From NCBI GenBank assembly GCA_964468495.1, contig CAYXTI010000016.1, positions 124,001 through 188,000 on the forward strand: 64,000 nt of DNA, written 5' to 3'. Of this stretch, positions 10,095 to 20,229 are shown one piece after another. Under the pieces are notes generated by a model. That model saw only the letters and a program-made list of their open reading frames with translations, had not been told where the DNA came from and did not search any database. The stretch is from CAYXTI01 sp964468495 (lineage in GTDB: Bacteria; Pseudomonadota; Alphaproteobacteria; Rickettsiales; Rickettsiaceae). The position numbers were made by a program, and so were the translations under genes. Position 1 is the stretch's first letter. Every line of letters starts with the position of its first letter.

Positions 10095-11939
10095 ATGATA
10101 AGAAAAAAAAACAATAAAATTACTATAGAAATAGATGAATATGCTAATAACCTACTTACTGATTTTGGCAAAGCAATACTAAAAGATAGATATCTATTAA
10201 AAAATGAGAGTTATCAAAATCTCTTTGCTCGTGTTGCCTCATATTATTCAGACAATCAAGCACACGCAGATGCTATATATGGCTATCTAAAAAGATTATG
10301 GTTTATGCCAGCTACACCAATTTTAAGCAATGGTGGAACTAATAAAGGACTTCCGATCTCATGTTTTGTAAATGAAATTCACGATAGTTTAGATAGTATA
10401 GTAGATACCTGGACAGAAAATGTTTGGCTTGCAGCAAAGGGCGGAGGAATAGGCAGTTATTGGGGAAATGTAAGATCTATTAATGAATCTATACAAAAAT
10501 GGGGTACAACTTCGGGAATAATCCCATTTTTAAAAGTTCAAGATTCCATGACTTTAGCAATTTCTCAAGGATCGTTGCGTAGAGGCAGTGCTGCAGTATA
10601 TTTACCTATAAATCATCCAGAAATAGAGGAGTTTATCGATATAAGAAAACCTACAGGAGGAGATAGTAATCGTAAAGCTTTAAATATTCATCATGGTGTC
10701 ACTATATCAGATAAATTTATGTATGCTGTAGAAAATAACCTTACATGGGATCTAATTAGTCCTCACAAAAAAAAAGTAATAAATACTGTAAAGGCTAGAG
10801 ATTTATGGACTAAAATATTAACTACTAGAATTGAAACAGGAGAACCTTTTATTCTTTTTACTGATACAGTAAATAGGGCAATTCCAGAACATCATAAAAA
10901 ATTAGGACTAAAAGTGAAAACTTCTAATTTATGCGCTGAAATTACTTTACCAACAGGAATTGACCATTTAAATCAACAAAGAACAGCAGTATGTTGTTTA
11001 TCATCTTTAAACTTAGAGTATTATAACGATTGGAAAAATGATCGAGAGTTTATTTCTAATATTGGAAGATTTTTAGATAATGTACTAAAAGACTTTATTG
11101 ATAAAGCTCCAAGTTCAATGTTAAAGGCAAAATATTCAGCAATAAGAGAGCGTAGTATTGGCATAGGAGTTATGGGCTTTCATTCATTCCTACAAAAAGA
11201 AAAAATCCCTATATCATCAAAAATATCAAGAGTATTAAATAAAGAAATATTTGAACATATTTACAAAGAAACTAATCGTATATCAATTGAACTTGCAAAA
11301 GAACGAGGTGCATGCTTAGATGCTCAAGAAGCAAATATACTAGAACGTTTTAGCAATAAAACTGCTATAGCTCCTACAGCATCTATTTCAATTATATGTG
11401 GTAATTCTTCCCCAGGTATTGATCCTTATACAGCTAATAGTTTTACCCAAAAAACTTTAAGTGGTTCATTTACAGTAAAAAATAAACATTTAAAAAAGTT
11501 ACTACAAAAAAAAGGTTATGATAATAATCAAACATGGTCAAACATTTCAGCTCACGAAGGATCAGTACAACATTTAACTTTTTTAACTGAACATGAAAAA
11601 GAAATTTTTAAAACAGCCTATGAAATAGATCAAAATCAATTAATAAATTTAGCAGCAGATCGCAGTGTTTTTATTTCTCAATCTCAATCACTAAATATTT
11701 TTATAGCATCTAATATTAATAAAAAATACTTACATAACATTCACTACCAAGCCTGGAAAAAAGGAATTAAAAGCCTATATTATGTAAGATCTACTTCTAT
11801 CCAAAGAGCAGAAAAAGTATCTGAGAAAAATAATGAATTAAAAGAAAATATAACTAATTATATAACACCAAACAAAGAACCAGAAATACAATTATCTAAT
11901 AAAAATAATAATTTTTCTAAATGTGAATCATGCGAATAG
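10095..11939 (+). CDS. nrdA: Class I ribonucleoside-diphosphate reductase, alpha subunit
   Basis: The large subunit reduces ribonucleotides to deoxyribonucleotides using a radical delivered by NrdB. Visible active-site elements are the first redox cysteine in LPISCF (about residue 90), the NLCAEI loop carrying the radical cysteine and its Asn/Glu partners (about 278-283), the second redox cysteine in AVCCLSSL (about 298), and a C-terminal CESC thiol shuttle at residues 610-613. At 614 residues it is shorter than the E. coli enzyme because it starts essentially at the catalytic core. The N-terminal ATP-cone used for overall activity control is not visible. nrdB follows 205 bases downstream on the same strand. 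Confidence 0.95.
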   Translation: MIRKKNNKITIEIDEYANNLLTDFGKAILKDRYLLKNESYQNLFARVASYYSDNQAHADAIYGYLKRLWFMPATPILSNGGTNKGLPISCFVNEIHDSLDSIVDTWTENVWLAAKGGGIGSYWGNVRSINESIQKWGTTSGIIPFLKVQDSMTLAISQGSLRRGSAAVYLPINHPEIEEFIDIRKPTGGDSNRKALNIHHGVTISDKFMYAVENNLTWDLISPHKKKVINTVKARDLWTKILTTRIETGEPFILFTDTVNRAIPEHHKKLGLKVKTSNLCAEITLPTGIDHLNQQRTAVCCLSSLNLEYYNDWKNDREFISNIGRFLDNVLKDFIDKAPSSMLKAKYSAIRERSIGIGVMGFHSFLQKEKIPISSKISRVLNKEIFEHIYKETNRISIELAKERGACLDAQEANILERFSNKTAIAPTASISIICGNSSPGIDPYTANSFTQKTLSGSFTVKNKHLKKLLQKKGYDNNQTWSNISAHEGSVQHLTFLTEHEKEIFKTAYEIDQNQLINLAADRSVFISQSQSLNIFIASNINKKYLHNIHYQAWKKGIKSLYYVRSTSIQRAEKVSEKNNELKENITNYITPNKEPEIQLSNKNNNFSKCESCE

Positions 11940-12144
11940 TAAATTCATACTAACTAAAATTTATTTAAGTAGAATAAAGCTTCAATCACTAATTATAAAA
12001 CCTAAATGAAGTATGTTATTTGATTATATATAAAACAAATAATACACTTTTTTACTATATAAGCTTTAATTAATTTGTAAAATCAGATAAATAAAGTATT
12101 ATTCGTTGTTAGTTTAATTAATAATTAAAAATTAAGGTATCATT

Positions 12145-13134
12145 ATGTCATTACTGAATGCAAAACCAATATATAAACCATTTTCATACCCATGGGCATA
12201 TGATGCTTGGCATACTCAACAAAAAATACATTGGCTGCCAGAGGAAATAGCTCTTATTGATGATATTCAAGACTGGAAATATAACTTGTCAGCTGGAGAA
12301 AAACATTTATTAACTCAAATTTTTCGGTTTTTTACACAAGCAGACATAGAAGTTAATAACTGTTATATGAAACATTATTCGCAAGTATTTCAACCTACTG
12401 AAATACAAATGATGCTAGCTGCTTTTTCTAACATGGAAACAATTCATATTGCAGCATATTCTTACCTACTTGATACTATTGGAATGGATGAAATAGAATA
12501 TCAAGCATTTATGAAATACAAAGAAATGAAAGATAAATACGATTATATGCAAAAATTTGGAGTAAAAACAAAGGAAGATATTGCAATTACCCTTGCAGTA
12601 TTTGGAGCATTTACTGAAGGACTTCAATTATTTGCTTCCTTTGCTATATTATTAAATTTCCCTCGATTTAATAAAATGAAAGGTATGGGACAAATAGTTA
12701 CATGGTCAGTGAGAGACGAAACACTACATACACACTCTATTATCCATTTATTTAAAACATTTATACAAGAAAATCCAGAGGTTTGGAATAAAAAATTATT
12801 AAATAAACTATATGAAGCATGCTCAACTATTGTTAATTTTGAAGATGCATTTGTTGATTTAGCTTTTGAAGTTGGAGATATTAACGGTCTAACTGCTAAA
12901 GAAATAAAACAATATATTAGATTTATTGCTGATAAACGTCTTACTCAGCTAGGATTAAATGCTATATATCTAGTAGGTAATAACCCATTACCTTGGCTAG
13001 ATGAAATACTAAACGGAATTGAACATGCAAATTTTTTTGAAAATAGAGTAACAGAATATAGTCGAGCTGCTACTACTGGTAATTGGGATGATGCTTTTAA
13101 TGAAATGGAAAAAAACATAAGTAAAATAAAATAA
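12145..13134 (+). CDS. nrdB: Class I ribonucleotide reductase, beta (radical) subunit
   Basis: NrdB houses the metal centre and tyrosyl radical that start catalysis in NrdA. The ferritin-like fold is recognisable, with a first metal-ligand set D67, E98 and H101 and the radical tyrosine Y105 in METIHIAAY. A second set lies in FTEGLQLF and RDETLHTHS. Retention of the tyrosine argues for a standard Ia-type Fe or Mn/Fe-tyrosyl enzyme rather than a tyrosine-free type. The 329 residues are typical. An AAGG-like ribosome site precedes the ATG, and a strong stem-loop terminator follows directly after the stop. Confidence 0.95.
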   Translation: MSLLNAKPIYKPFSYPWAYDAWHTQQKIHWLPEEIALIDDIQDWKYNLSAGEKHLLTQIFRFFTQADIEVNNCYMKHYSQVFQPTEIQMMLAAFSNMETIHIAAYSYLLDTIGMDEIEYQAFMKYKEMKDKYDYMQKFGVKTKEDIAITLAVFGAFTEGLQLFASFAILLNFPRFNKMKGMGQIVTWSVRDETLHTHSIIHLFKTFIQENPEVWNKKLLNKLYEACSTIVNFEDAFVDLAFEVGDINGLTAKEIKQYIRFIADKRLTQLGLNAIYLVGNNPLPWLDEILNGIEHANFFENRVTEYSRAATTGNWDDAFNEMEKNISKIK

Positions 13135-13135
13135 T

Positions 13136-13178
13136 AAAAAATTACTAGTAACCTAAGCTAGGTTACTAGTAATTTTTT
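13136..13178. terminator. Strong bidirectional Rho-independent terminator after nrdB
   Basis: A perfect 20-bp stem (arms 13136-13155 and 13159-13178) encloses a 3-base AGC loop. The core arm contains TTACTAGTAACCTA. The A-run and T-run on either side form the base of the stem, so it could terminate on both strands. It starts within two bases of the nrdB stop codon and separates nrd from mreB. Confidence 0.88.
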
Positions 13179-13309
13179 ATTATTTTAATATACAACCTAA
13201 GATCTTTATACTACAATAAACTTAAATAAGCTTTGAATTAAAGTATAATTTAAATAATAACTAATTTATTAATGCAAATGATATTAAAATATTTTTTATA
13301 TAAAATATT

Positions 13310-14347
13310 ATGACAATACGCTCTTTATTTTTCTCCTCCGATATAGCTATAGACCTTGGAACAGCAAATACTTTAGTATATAAAGTAAATAAAGGAATAG
13401 TGTTAAATGAACCTTCAGTAATTGCTTCAATAAATGAAAATGGAACTAGTAGGCCTTATGCTTTTGGTTATGAGGCTAAAATGATGCTTGGTAGGACTCC
13501 GGCAGATATTCATGCTCAAAGGCCCTTACAAGATGGGGTTATAGCTGATTTTAAAGGAGCTGAAGCGATGATAAAATATTTTATATACTCTGTAAGAGAC
13601 CGTAGATCATTTATTGGTCCTCGTATAGTAATTTGTGTTCCGTCCGGTTCTACTACAGTAGAGAGAAGAGCTATACAAGAAGCAGCAGAAAATGCTAGAT
13701 CAAAGGAGGTATTTTTAATAGAAGAACCTATGGCTGCAGCAATAGGAGCTGGATTACCTGTAACAGAAGCTACAGGATCAATGATTGTCGATATTGGAGG
13801 AGGAACTACTGAAGTAGCGGTATTATCTCTCGGGGGTATAGTTTATGCTAGATCGGTGAGGGTAGGTGGGGATAAAATGGATGAGGCTATAGTATCATAT
13901 ATTAGACGCAACTTCAATTTACTAATTGGCGCATCTACCGCAGAAAAAGTAAAGAAAAAGATTGGAACAGCATATTGCGATAATAAAAGTACACCTAAAA
14001 CAATGGAAATTAGAGGTCGTGATTTAGTACATGGAATACCAAAAGAAATTATTTTGAATGAAAATCAAATAGCAGATAGTTTGGTAGATTGTGTAAGTCA
14101 AATTATTGAAGCAGTAAAAACTGCCTTAGAATGTACTCCTCCTGAGTTATCTTCAGATATAGTGGATAAAGGTATTGTAATTTCTGGAGGAGGAGCATTA
14201 CTTAATAATCTAGATTATGTTTTAAGAGAATCAACTAAACTTCCTGTATTTGTATCAGAACAAGCTTTAGCCTGTGTAGTTCTTGGTACTGGAAGAGTAT
14301 TAGAAAATTTTTCTAAACTTAAGCATGTCTTATTTAAACAAGAGTAG
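13310..14347 (+). CDS. mreB: Rod shape-determining protein MreB
   Basis: MreB is the bacterial actin that organises lateral wall synthesis at the inner membrane. Motifs of the actin/Hsp70 ATPase fold are visible: IDLGTANTLVY (phosphate 1), MIVDIGGGTTEVAVL (phosphate 2) and VISGGGALLNNL (adenosine). The 345-residue length is normal. mreC begins two bases after its stop, so the two are co-translated. Presence of mreBC indicates that the organism still makes an ordered peptidoglycan layer, as in Rickettsia-like lineages. Confidence 0.97.
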   Translation: MTIRSLFFSSDIAIDLGTANTLVYKVNKGIVLNEPSVIASINENGTSRPYAFGYEAKMMLGRTPADIHAQRPLQDGVIADFKGAEAMIKYFIYSVRDRRSFIGPRIVICVPSGSTTVERRAIQEAAENARSKEVFLIEEPMAAAIGAGLPVTEATGSMIVDIGGGTTEVAVLSLGGIVYARSVRVGGDKMDEAIVSYIRRNFNLLIGASTAEKVKKKIGTAYCDNKSTPKTMEIRGRDLVHGIPKEIILNENQIADSLVDCVSQIIEAVKTALECTPPELSSDIVDKGIVISGGGALLNNLDYVLRESTKLPVFVSEQALACVVLGTGRVLENFSKLKHVLFKQE

Positions 14348-14349
14348 GT

Positions 14350-15207
14350 ATGGCATTAGTAAATAAAAGAATTAACCATAAACACTATCTACTTAATTCT
14401 AATAAATGGGGACTTGCTACAGTAAAAAAATATACTACATATATATTAATATTGTCTTCCTTAGTACTACTTTATTTTTCTCAACATCTTTTTCTAGCTA
14501 ATACTGCACTAACAACTAGTAGTACAATTTTATCAATTGGACATTTAATCTATAAGGAATCAAAAATAAAAATAGAAAACACATATAACAATATAATAAA
14601 CTTACAAAATATAAAAGCTGAAAATATAATGCTAAAACTTAAAATAGATTTATTAAAACAAGAATATAATAACATGATGTTAATAAAGCATGAAAATATA
14701 GCTTTAAAAAAAGTGCTTAATGTAGTGAAATCAATAAATAATAACTATATCACTTCAAAAATTATTTCATTTTCATCTACCCCATTCAGTAGTTCAATAA
14801 TTATTAATAGTGGTAAAAATAATGGTATTTCAATAAACAATATAGTATATGGAAATCAAGGACTAATAGGACGAATAATACAAACCACTGATGAGTACTC
14901 TGTTGTTATGCTAATCAATGATTATAACTCTCGTATCCCTGCAATTACAAACAAATCTAGAGAAAAAGGGATAATAGCAAAACAAGGAGATGAATTAAAA
15001 CTAATATATTTAGCTGAAAATCATAAAATTAAAGTAGGAGAACTAATATACACATCAGGCGATGGTTTACTTTTTCCATATGGGATATTAGTAGCAAAAG
15101 TATCTAAGATAAATGATCAAGGAGTATTTTTAACTACTATTAATGATATTAATAATCTAGATTTTGTTGTAGTAGAATTATCACATGAGATCAATCATCC
15201 TAGATAG
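14350..15207 (+). CDS. mreC: Rod shape-determining protein MreC
   Basis: MreC is a bitopic scaffold linking MreB to the periplasmic elongasome. It has a cytoplasmic N-terminus of about 28 basic residues, one membrane segment (about 30-50) and a coiled coil (about 75-125). The beta-domain contains SSIIINSGKNNGI, GLIGRI and SGDGLLFPYGILVAKV, matching the family pattern GDGxxFPxGIxVG. The 285 residues are typical. It follows mreB after two bases; mreD is not visible next to it, and ubiD follows 48 bases later. Confidence 0.92.
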   Translation: MALVNKRINHKHYLLNSNKWGLATVKKYTTYILILSSLVLLYFSQHLFLANTALTTSSTILSIGHLIYKESKIKIENTYNNIINLQNIKAENIMLKLKIDLLKQEYNNMMLIKHENIALKKVLNVVKSINNNYITSKIISFSSTPFSSSIIINSGKNNGISINNIVYGNQGLIGRIIQTTDEYSVVMLINDYNSRIPAITNKSREKGIIAKQGDELKLIYLAENHKIKVGELIYTSGDGLLFPYGILVAKVSKINDQGVFLTTINDINNLDFVVVELSHEINHPR

Positions 15208-15255
15208 AAATATTGATTAGTTAAAGTTTTCTATACAATTAATAATTTATCACAA

Positions 15256-16710
15256 ATGACATATAAAGATTTAGAAGAATTTATTATATTTTTAGAAAAA
15301 AATAATCATCTCAAAAGAATCAGTCAACAAATATCTACCAATCTAGAAATTACTGAAATTAGCAGACGATTTTTAAATAATCAAGGTCCTGCATTACTAT
15401 TTGAGAATGTTATATTAGATAACAAACAAAAATCACAATATCCTGTTTTAACCAACTTATTTGCTCATCCACAACGAATCGCTTTTGCTTTAGGGCTAAA
15501 AGACCCTTCAGAATTTAGATCATTAGGTAATTTATTATCATTTCTAAAAAATCCTAATCCTCCAGCATCATTAAAAGATGCTATATCTATGGCTCCATTA
15601 GCTAAAAGAATTTTAGCAATGAGACCTAAAATAATAAATAAAAAAACAACTCATCAAGTAGAATATAACCCTGATTTAACTAAATTACCTATACAAAAAT
15701 GCTGGCCCGAGGATGTAAGCCCTTTAATTACTTGGCCTCTTATTGTTACTAAAGAAAGAGAAACGGGTAAGTATAACTTAGGAGTTTATCGTATGCAACC
15801 TATAAGTAAAAATAAGTTAATCATTAGGTGGCTTAAAATGAGAGGAGCAGCTCATCATCATAATACTTGGAAAAAACAACAAAAACCTATGCCAGCAGCA
15901 GCAATTATTGGTGCTAACCCTATACTAACTTTAGTAGCTACTATGCCTATTCCTAATAATATATCTGAATATAGTTTTGCAGGGTTAATTCAAGGTAAAG
16001 CTATTGAACTTATAAAATGTAATACTGTAGATCTTGCTATACCGTTACATAGTGAAATAGTGATAGAAGGAGAAATAAGTCACGAAGAATATCTTCCTGA
16101 AGGACCTTTTGGTGATCATACAGGGTACTACAATAATGTAGAAACTTTTCCAGTATTTAATATTACTGCATTAACAATGAAAAAAAATCCTATATATCTA
16201 AGTACATATACTGGGAAACCTCCAGATGAGCCCTCTATTATAGGCGCAGCATTAAATGAAATATTTATTCCATTAATTCAACAACAATTTTCTGAAATAA
16301 TTGATTTTTGGCTTCCTCCTGAAGGTTGCTCATATCGTATTGCTGTTATATCTATAAAAAAAACATATGCTGGTCAAGCAAAAAGAGTAATGTTTGGTCT
16401 TTGGTCATTTCTACAACAATTTATGTATACAAAATATATTATTGTAGTAGATGATGATATTAATATTAGAGATTGGAAAGAAGTAGTATGGGCTATTTCA
16501 ACTCGTACTGATCCTAGTAGAGATTCTATTATTATAAAAAATACCCCTATTGACTATCTAGATTTTGCTTCTTCCAATCAAGGATTGGGAGGAAAAATGG
16601 GTATAGATGCTACCAATAAGATCCCTCCTGAGACAACTAGAAAATGGGGAAAAAAAATAGAAATGTCTCCAGAAGTCATTGATAAAATAGATAAAATACT
16701 AGAAAAATAA
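15256..16710 (+). CDS. ubiD: 4-hydroxy-3-polyprenylbenzoate decarboxylase UbiD
   Basis: UbiD removes the ring carboxylate in ubiquinone biosynthesis using prenylated FMN supplied by UbiX. The family signature LPEGPFGDHTGYY is present about two thirds through the first domain, along with AAIIGANPIL and the downstream VDDDINIRDWKEVVWA segment with metal/flavin-contacting acids. The length of 484 residues is family-typical. It is 48 bases after mreC and may share its transcript. Together with coq7 and the polyprenyl diphosphate synthase in this window it indicates an endogenous ubiquinone pathway. Confidence 0.95.
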   Translation: MTYKDLEEFIIFLEKNNHLKRISQQISTNLEITEISRRFLNNQGPALLFENVILDNKQKSQYPVLTNLFAHPQRIAFALGLKDPSEFRSLGNLLSFLKNPNPPASLKDAISMAPLAKRILAMRPKIINKKTTHQVEYNPDLTKLPIQKCWPEDVSPLITWPLIVTKERETGKYNLGVYRMQPISKNKLIIRWLKMRGAAHHHNTWKKQQKPMPAAAIIGANPILTLVATMPIPNNISEYSFAGLIQGKAIELIKCNTVDLAIPLHSEIVIEGEISHEEYLPEGPFGDHTGYYNNVETFPVFNITALTMKKNPIYLSTYTGKPPDEPSIIGAALNEIFIPLIQQQFSEIIDFWLPPEGCSYRIAVISIKKTYAGQAKRVMFGLWSFLQQFMYTKYIIVVDDDINIRDWKEVVWAISTRTDPSRDSIIIKNTPIDYLDFASSNQGLGGKMGIDATNKIPPETTRKWGKKIEMSPEVIDKIDKILEK

Positions 16711-16725
16711 AAAATTTATATATTT

Positions 16726-16765
16726 TGCTAATATGGTGTAGTACTACTATTGCCTACTATTAGCA
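16726..16765. terminator. Stem-loop after ubiD (possible terminator)
   Basis: The arms TGCTAATA and TATTAGCA (8 bp) enclose a 24-base loop that itself contains the palindrome GTAGTACTAC. It begins 16 bases after the ubiD stop. The following T-run is short (TTT), so termination efficiency is uncertain. Confidence 0.4.
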
Positions 16766-16964
16766 TTTAGTTTAATGCAAAAATCCTATAAACACTCTAA
16801 CATTAATAATTTTTATAAAAAATAGATAATAAAATCTCTAAAAATCTTTTATTCTATTTTTAACACTAAAACTATTTATGCAAGTTTTAATAAAATTAGT
16901 TTTTTATAACTTTCTTTCCTAAGGAAAATTATTTTATATATAAATTATAACTTATTCTTTAAAA

Positions 16965-17840
16965 TTATATACTATATAATTTTAAGTTTTTCTGCCAATC
17001 AACCTTAATCTTAACAAATAAAAATAAATGTATTTTTGTTTGCATCAATTGAGCAATTTTTTGTCTAGATCTAATCCCTATTTCTTTTATCTTTTGTCCA
17101 TTTTTACCAATAATAATAGTCTTATAAGATTTTCTAGATACAATAATTATTTGCCTAATCTTAATAGATCCATTTTTTAATTTTTCCCAATATTCATTTT
17201 GGACAACTAATTGATAAGGAAGTTCTTGATGTAATTGCAAATATAACTCTTCTCTAGTAATTTCTGCAGCTAAAAAATAAGAAGGCAAATTAGTAATTTC
17301 TTCTTTATCATATAACCAAGCTGATTCTGGAGCATTATTTCTAAAAAAATACAATAATTTTTCTATACCTTGTCCTGTAATTGCTGATACACTAAAGATA
17401 TGTTCATTATTATTAAAATAATTACTAAAATAACATATATTATCTTGCAAGTATTGTGAGTATAAATCACTCTTATTAAATACTACTATAATTGGTTTAT
17501 CTAAAGCTAACAATTTATATAGTAAATTAGTAATTAAAACATCTACCTTAGTAGTAGAATCAAATATTAATAATATTATATCAGCATCATTAATACTGGA
17601 CCAAATACACCTGATCATTGATTTCTCTATTGTTGATTTAGGATCTAAAATACCTGGAGTATCAAAAAATAATAATTGAGTATCTTCTAAAGTCAAAATC
17701 CCTGGAATAATAGTCCTAGTTGTTTGTACTTTATGAGTAACAATAGAAATCTTATGTTTAACTAAATAATTAAGTAATGTTGATTTACCTGCATTTGGTT
17801 TTCCTATCATAGCAACAGATAAAAACTTTTGTTTACACAT
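16965..17840 (-). CDS. era: GTPase Era
   Basis: Era is a Ras-like GTPase with a KH domain that helps mature the 3' end of 16S rRNA and the 30S subunit. G1 GKPNAGKST (about 13-21), the effector segment around TTRTIIPG, G3 DTPG and G4 NKSD are all present. The C-terminal KH domain contains IIGKNGQKIKEIGIRSRQKI. The length of 291 residues is normal. It is the last gene of lepB-rnc-era, the classical order, with an 18-base spacer after rnc. Confidence 0.95.
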   Translation of the reverse strand: MCKQKFLSVAMIGKPNAGKSTLLNYLVKHKISIVTHKVQTTRTIIPGILTLEDTQLLFFDTPGILDPKSTIEKSMIRCIWSSINDADIILLIFDSTTKVDVLITNLLYKLLALDKPIIVVFNKSDLYSQYLQDNICYFSNYFNNNEHIFSVSAITGQGIEKLLYFFRNNAPESAWLYDKEEITNLPSYFLAAEITREELYLQLHQELPYQLVVQNEYWEKLKNGSIKIRQIIIVSRKSYKTIIIGKNGQKIKEIGIRSRQKIAQLMQTKIHLFLFVKIKVDWQKNLKLYSI

Positions 17841-17858
17841 TAAAATAACACAAATTAA

Positions 17859-18563
17859 CTATTTACTATTTATTAATAATATTAACTTTTTAGCAGCATC
17901 TTTTTCTGCACCTTTACGAGACTTTCCAGTGCCTTTTTGAATAAAAGGACCTACATTTACTTCCACAAAAAAACTAAGTGCATGAGGAGGACCATAACTA
18001 GAAACCATAGAATATTTTGGTATATCATAGTTATTTGATTGTGCCCATTCTTGTAAAAAAGTCTTAGGATCATAATAATTAATATCAATATTCTTAATAT
18101 CAGATGACCAAAATTTATAAATAATTTCTTTCACTGTCTTAATATTACTATCTAAATAAATAGCAGCTAAAATAGCTTCCATAACATTAGCTGCATTACT
18201 GGGATTATCTCTACCACCTGATTTTGCTTCACCATCTGCCATTATAATATAATCTGCAATGCTAATTTCTTGAGATATCCTATATAATTGCTGTTGAGAA
18301 ATAAGATAAGATTTTATTTTAGATATTTCTCCTTCATGATAGCCTATAAACTTATTAAATAACATTTCTGTAATAATAAATCCTAATATTGAATCACCTA
18401 ATAATTCAAGACGTTCATAATCTCTATACTTAACTGAATCAGTGTTTTGTTTTAATGATGGATGGCATAATGCTTCTATTAACAACTCTTGATTTAAAAA
18501 ACGGTACCCTATTTTTTCCTCAAGACAAGCTAAATTATTTTTTATATAAAGAGAACTTATCAT
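17859..18563 (-). CDS. rnc: Ribonuclease III
   Basis: This is a double-strand-specific endonuclease for rRNA processing and mRNA turnover. The signature YERLELLGDSILG carries the catalytic Glu/Asp, and the second acidic site is in NVMEAILAAIYLD. A C-terminal double-stranded RNA-binding domain contains the GTGKSRKGAEKDAAKKLL helix. The length of 234 residues is standard. Its ATG shares one base with the lepB stop codon (TAATG), indicating tight translational coupling within lepB-rnc-era. Confidence 0.96.
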   Translation of the reverse strand: MISSLYIKNNLACLEEKIGYRFLNQELLIEALCHPSLKQNTDSVKYRDYERLELLGDSILGFIITEMLFNKFIGYHEGEISKIKSYLISQQQLYRISQEISIADYIIMADGEAKSGGRDNPSNAANVMEAILAAIYLDSNIKTVKEIIYKFWSSDIKNIDINYYDPKTFLQEWAQSNNYDIPKYSMVSSYGPPHALSFFVEVNVGPFIQKGTGKSRKGAEKDAAKKLILLINSK

Positions 18564-19339
18564 TAATAATGTTCACTATTATTAGCATATAAATTACTAA
18601 ATAACCTATTAAATCTAATAGATTTTAACCATGACCAAACATTCAATATGTTATCTATAACACCAAGATCGCTATCATATAAAACCCTTTCAGTAGAAAA
18701 AAGTATATAATGCGCTTTTGCTATAAGATTTTGTTCTGGAACAAATCCTAAATCCTTTCTACTATCATTGGACTCATCTCTATTATCACCTAGAAAAAAA
18801 TAACACCCTTTAGGTACTATATATGGACCAAAATTATAATCTTTTCGTGTAATATATTTTAACTGAGCAACAGAATAACTAACACCATTAGGTAAAGTTT
18901 CTTTATAGCTTATATAAGATCTACCTGTTTTATCTACATAAGTTCCAACCATCTCTTTTGGAACCATATTACCATTAATATACAATATGCCTTTTACAAT
19001 CTCTATTTTATCATTTGGTAAACCTATCAGCCTTTTTACATATCTTACACTCATATCATTAGGGGGACGCATTACTATAATATCACCTCTACTTGGAGGA
19101 GAGAAAAAAATACGATCTGAAAATAAATTCAAGCTAAAAGGAAAAGAATATCTACTAAAACCATAAGAATATTTAGTGGTTAATATATAATCACCTTCCA
19201 ATAAAGTAGTCTTCATTGATCCACTTGGGATAAAAAATAACTCAACAATAAAAGTTCTTATAGCTAAAGCAAATAATACAACCCATAATATGCTCTTCAT
19301 TTCTACAAAAATCCCTGTTTTTTTTCTTAATACTGCCAA
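18563..19339 (-). CDS. lepB: Signal peptidase I
   Basis: LepB cleaves signal peptides on the periplasmic face. An N-terminal membrane anchor (about 14-34) precedes the Ser catalytic box IPSGSM, and the Lys general base lies in VRYVKRLIGLPND. Box E is GDNRDESNDSR. At 258 residues it is a simple one-anchor enzyme as in other Rickettsiales. It heads the lepB-rnc-era unit. Confidence 0.95.
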   Translation of the reverse strand: MAVLRKKTGIFVEMKSILWVVLFALAIRTFIVELFFIPSGSMKTTLLEGDYILTTKYSYGFSRYSFPFSLNLFSDRIFFSPPSRGDIIVMRPPNDMSVRYVKRLIGLPNDKIEIVKGILYINGNMVPKEMVGTYVDKTGRSYISYKETLPNGVSYSVAQLKYITRKDYNFGPYIVPKGCYFFLGDNRDESNDSRKDLGFVPEQNLIAKAHYILFSTERVLYDSDLGVIDNILNVWSWLKSIRFNRLFSNLYANNSEHY

Positions 19340-19521
19340 TTGATTAAACCTTATTTATTATTAATTACTACTATTAACTCTGTACTAAACTTAAAGTACA
19401 TTTATAATGATTTCATCGGATTATAACCATCTATGCAATAAGAATCTAGTAAAAATTTAACTATAAAATAAAAATCACAATTAAACATATATTGTTAGAG
19501 TTAAAAATCTTATAACAGTTA

Positions 19522-19566
19522 ACTTATTTATTATAAAATAAGTAACAAATAGCAGGATTAAATCCT
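19522..19566 (-). terminator. Paired small hairpins downstream of the yhhQ-like gene
   Basis: Two inverted repeats lie in tandem: ACTTATTT-attata-AAATAAGT at 19522-19543 and AGGATT-a-AATCCT at 19554-19566. They sit between the stop of the YhhQ-type transporter and the lepB start, so they may end the former transcript. Neither has a long T-run. Confidence 0.35.
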
Positions 19567-19609
19567 ACAACTTAAGGAATAGAAAAACTAATTTTTAGTA
19601 TAGTTAAAA

Positions 19610-20185
19610 TTACAATATCCGATTAATCATAATACTTGAAAAAGGACGATTTTTTTCTATATTTAGCAAAGAAGATTTTAATAACCAATTATAAAAAGGA
19701 TATAATAACAATAAATATAATGATTTATATGTAATATCTACAAAAAATTGAGATAATATCCAATCCATAGAATAGTGCTCTTTTATTAAAAAAAACAATG
19801 ACATAATAACAGCATCTACTAAGGAAGCTATAAATATAGCTATAACATTTCTTTTATAACTTAAGATACCAACAAGATATATATTGACATATGATGAAAC
19901 CACTAATGAAAACAACGATATATCAAGCAAATTCTCTACTATGATCTTATGAATATAAAAATTCCTTCCTGATAAGATACTATAAACAAAAAACACACAT
20001 CCAGCTAAAAAAACAATAATCTTCCTATAGCTATTCAACCTATAAAGAAAATTTACAGAAAACATTATCATTATAAATACTAACGCACAGTATGTAATTT
20101 TATTACAAAAATTCAACATATAGGACAATATAAAAACTAGAGCTAAACAAAATAAAGATATATAAGATTTTTGAGTAATATTCAT
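19610..20185 (-). CDS. VUT/YhhQ-family transporter (probable queuosine-precursor uptake)
   Basis: This protein has about six membrane segments. The pattern matches YhhQ: a charged loop with LYRLNSYRKIIVFLAG, a helix IASLVDAVIMSLFFLI corresponding to the VSD-containing helix of YhhQ, and the C-terminal FFVDITYKSLYLLLLYPFY corresponding to VDxxxKxLxxxxxxPxY. E. coli YhhQ imports queuosine precursors, which Rickettsiales cannot make from scratch, so salvage from the host is plausible. The start at 20185 (191 residues) is chosen because AGGA lies 7 bases before it; the ORF could extend to 20209. No preQ1 riboswitch consensus was recognised upstream. Confidence 0.68.
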   Translation of the reverse strand: MNITQKSYISLFCLALVFILSYMLNFCNKITYCALVFIMIMFSVNFLYRLNSYRKIIVFLAGCVFFVYSILSGRNFYIHKIIVENLLDISLFSLVVSSYVNIYLVGILSYKRNVIAIFIASLVDAVIMSLFFLIKEHYSMDWILSQFFVDITYKSLYLLLLYPFYNWLLKSSLLNIEKNRPFSSIMINRIL

Positions 20186-20229
20186 AACAATTCCTAAGTA
20201 ATAAAACAAAAACTAATTAATTATATAAT

